Source: Cyclaneusma minus (taxonomy: Eukaryota; Ascomycota; Leotiomycetes; Marthamycetales; Marthamycetaceae). From it: DNA of 64,000 bases. Both the position numbers and the translations under genes were made by a program. The notes beneath the pieces were generated by a model. That model saw only the letters and a list, made by a program, of their open reading frames with translations. It made no database searches and was not told the DNA's origin. Of this stretch, positions 62,077 to 64,000 are shown one piece after another (the stretch's first letter is position 1; each line of letters begins with the position of its first letter). The stretch spans positions 620,001-684,000 of the forward strand of contig JAKZHN010000014.1 of NCBI GenBank assembly GCA_037179335.1, written 5' to 3'.

Positions 62077-64000
62077 AAAATATATATTATATTTATTATT
62101 TATATAATATACCTTTATATTAATTATAATATATTTTTTAATTATATAAATATTAAGCGTATTAGTAGTATTGCTAAGCTTGCTGATTTTAAAATCTTAG
62201 ATTAATTGGTATTATATTTTTGCTTAGCCGTTCGCTGCTAATATTATAATAGCTATAAAAAGGTTAGCCATTTTAACAAATTAAATTATATAAAATTTAA
62301 TCCAAATTTTTATTAATGCTCGAAGCCGTCCTGCAATGCTTTTAAAATCTATAAAATCCCAAGCAATAATAAAAAGCCTAAAATTAAATATAGGAAATAT
62401 ACCTTTGCCTTTTGCTTTTTTTATTAGCGCCCTTAATACGAAAATATAATTTGCAAATAATATAACAAATCAAATATTGGTAAAAAGCAAGCAAAAGATT
62501 TTGGAAAATTTTAAGCATTGCCCCGGATATAATATTTCTGTAAATAAATAGGGAGGATAAAATTGCAATGCCATATTTTATAAATTAATATTTTTTAAAT
62601 ATATTTTTCGTATTTAAATTTCACGTTCTAATAATTATAAATTACTATTGCAATTCTTAATTTTATTGGTAATGCGAGGCCAATTTAAAGGCTTGGATCA
62701 AGCATAAAAATATTAGTAATTGCTTAAATAAATTTTTAATAAATATTTGGGATAGTAAGGTATTGGCTAGGTAAATTTGCCAAATATATTTTGCTTGCAA
62801 GTATTTATAAAATTATTATTATTTTTACCTACTAATTAGAATAAACTTTTAATATATCTAGCTTTAAATAATAAATAGCCTGATTTTAATTTTCTAACGC
62901 CTAATATTTGCTGCTAAATGGTTTTTTAATTATTTTATAAAATTAATAAAATTTGGTTTAAATAACGGATTACAATTATACCAAAATCAATAGTTTATAT
63001 AATAACCATAAAATTGGATCTTTATAATATAATTAGGGCAATTTCGAAAATATAAAATGCAATAAAAAATTAATTAAAATAAGTTTTAATTAAATGCATA
63101 AAATATCCAATTTAATTTCGGACTATTACAGCCAAGTTTAAAAGCATTATGTTGTTATTTATTTACTATTAAATGTTAAATTAGCATTAGTAATATTGGT
63201 ATATAATAGGAAAACCGGTAAATTATAAATAAAGCATATGCGTATAATTTATAAGCGGTATATATTAAATTAATAACCTTATAAAAACGCTTTTTAAAAA
63301 CACTTTTCCTAATAGCTTTGGCTATAAAACTTAGGCTATTATAAAAAAGATTATATTATAAAAAACAGGTAATAGCCACGTAAATTTGGTGTTTTCCAAT
63401 CTTATTTAATGTTTTGCAATTTGGCTAAATTTATTTATTTAAAAGCTTTTTCTTAGCTTTTCCAACCATTATTATATATTTTCCTTACGCTATATTTGCT
63501 TTATAATATTTTTGTTTTACAGTGTTCTTTTTGTTCGTCACTTGATTTTTTCCGCCCTTTACTCGATTTTTTTATATTAATAAAACGATTTTTTCTTTTT
63601 ACAACCTATTTTTTATACAATCATTTCCTCCTATATAATCACCTTTTTTTCTTATAAGCATAAATTTTAATTACTAGCAATAATCTAGGCATTATTTTTT
63701 TCCTTTTTATTTGCTATTATAACCTAATAATTATAAGCAAAAGCATAAAATTAAAAATGCAGTATATTGGCTATAATAAGGATTTTAATTTTTAAGCTTT
63801 GCAAAAAAAAATACTCCTTTTATAAGCATTTTAACAATTTTTGTAATTTCTATTTAAATTAATATATTTGCAAAAAGCTAAAAACCGAAAGCATTTATAA
63901 TTTCCTTTGCCTTTATAAAAATTGCTAATTTTTTTTAATAAAAATAAGGTTAAACGCTTTGCCAATATTTATTTTTAAGCCCGATCCGTATTTTATTTTA
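62077..64000. other. RIP-mutated sequence to the window end
   Basis: AT-rich and without an assignable relic. Around 63480-63700 it loosely resembles the region at 56340-56700 that precedes the copia element, suggesting another copy of the same host repeat. No telomeric array is seen at the end. Confidence 0.4.

Larger units (their letters stand above)
26816..64000. other. AT-rich RIP-degraded transposon block (AT isochore)
   Basis: Composition changes abruptly at about 26,815 and stays very AT-rich to the end of the window. Words rich in TA dominate, and C or G is rare except in small islands. Where two copies of a repeat can be aligned by eye, nearly all differences are C/T or G/A, and several fall at CpA/TpG sites (for example tggcggtcaaa versus tagcggttaaa in the copies at 28.6 and 51.3 kb). 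That pattern is the known product of repeat-induced point mutation. All open frames inside it are short, Ile/Lys/Phe/Leu-rich and unlikely to be genes. No tRNA, rRNA or host gene was found in it. Confidence 0.93.

Noticed and set aside
26816..64000. Possible mitochondrial origin of the AT-rich block
   Set aside because: No mitochondrial genes, tRNAs or rRNAs; LTRs, target duplications and copia/gypsy relics with C-to-T type damage fit nuclear RIP-mutated DNA.

Overview
The window looks like nuclear DNA of a filamentous ascomycete (Pezizomycotina). The evidence is short spliceosomal introns (47-82 bp, GTRNGT...YAG), fungal gene families (NIPA/DUF803 transporter, CTR copper transporter, fungal P450s, a fungal rhodopsin-domain membrane protein), and a very large AT-rich block whose repeat copies differ almost only by C-to-T and G-to-A changes. 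That is the mark of repeat-induced point mutation (RIP). A Dothideomycete is my guess; the sequence does not fix the taxon.

The window has two compartments. Positions 1 to about 26,815 have balanced base composition and hold the genes. Positions 26,816 to 64,000 are an AT-rich, RIP-degraded graveyard of LTR retrotransposons with no convincing host gene.

Gene compartment, left to right: a NIPA-type Mg2+ transporter (1304-3086, minus, two exons); a 4-kb intergenic stretch whose right half is an old tandem array (about 4640-6860); an unrecognised 1100-residue repeat-rich protein (7307-10609, plus); a CTR copper transporter with the complete MX3M-X12-GX3G signature (11939-12583, plus, two exons); an unrecognised 906-residue Ser/Thr-rich, probably disordered protein (14031-16751, minus); about 4 kb without a supportable gene; then three minus-strand genes next to the AT-rich block. 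These three are a truncated P450 (20931-22087), a rhodopsin-domain membrane protein whose reading frame is whole except for an in-frame TAG at codon 9 (23283-24552), and an apparently intact P450 of 509 residues (24820-26496). They look like a small accessory cluster in decay. A 367-base N gap flanked by artificial-looking poly-G and poly-C lies just upstream of the truncated P450.

AT-rich compartment: four pairs or sets of GC-richer direct repeats mark LTRs. The best element is a 5,286-bp Ty1/copia relic (56791-62076, minus strand). It has 140-bp LTRs, an identical 5-bp target duplication, a purine tract and a primer-binding site resembling the anticodon arm of tRNA-Met. A Ty3/gypsy relic (43165-50176, minus) has a recognisable reverse-transcriptase core. 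A second copia relic (about 34272-40872, plus) has recognisable linker, reverse-transcriptase and RNase H segments. A further LTR-like family has copies at 28.6 and 51.3 kb in the same orientation, enclosing the last two elements, so nested insertion is likely.

I did not find a new enzymatic or defence system. The points most worth following are the half-tRNA-like primer site, the decaying accessory cluster at the isochore edge, the old tandem array at 4.6-6.9 kb, the iteron-like cluster at 34.0-34.2 kb, and the two long proteins I could not assign.
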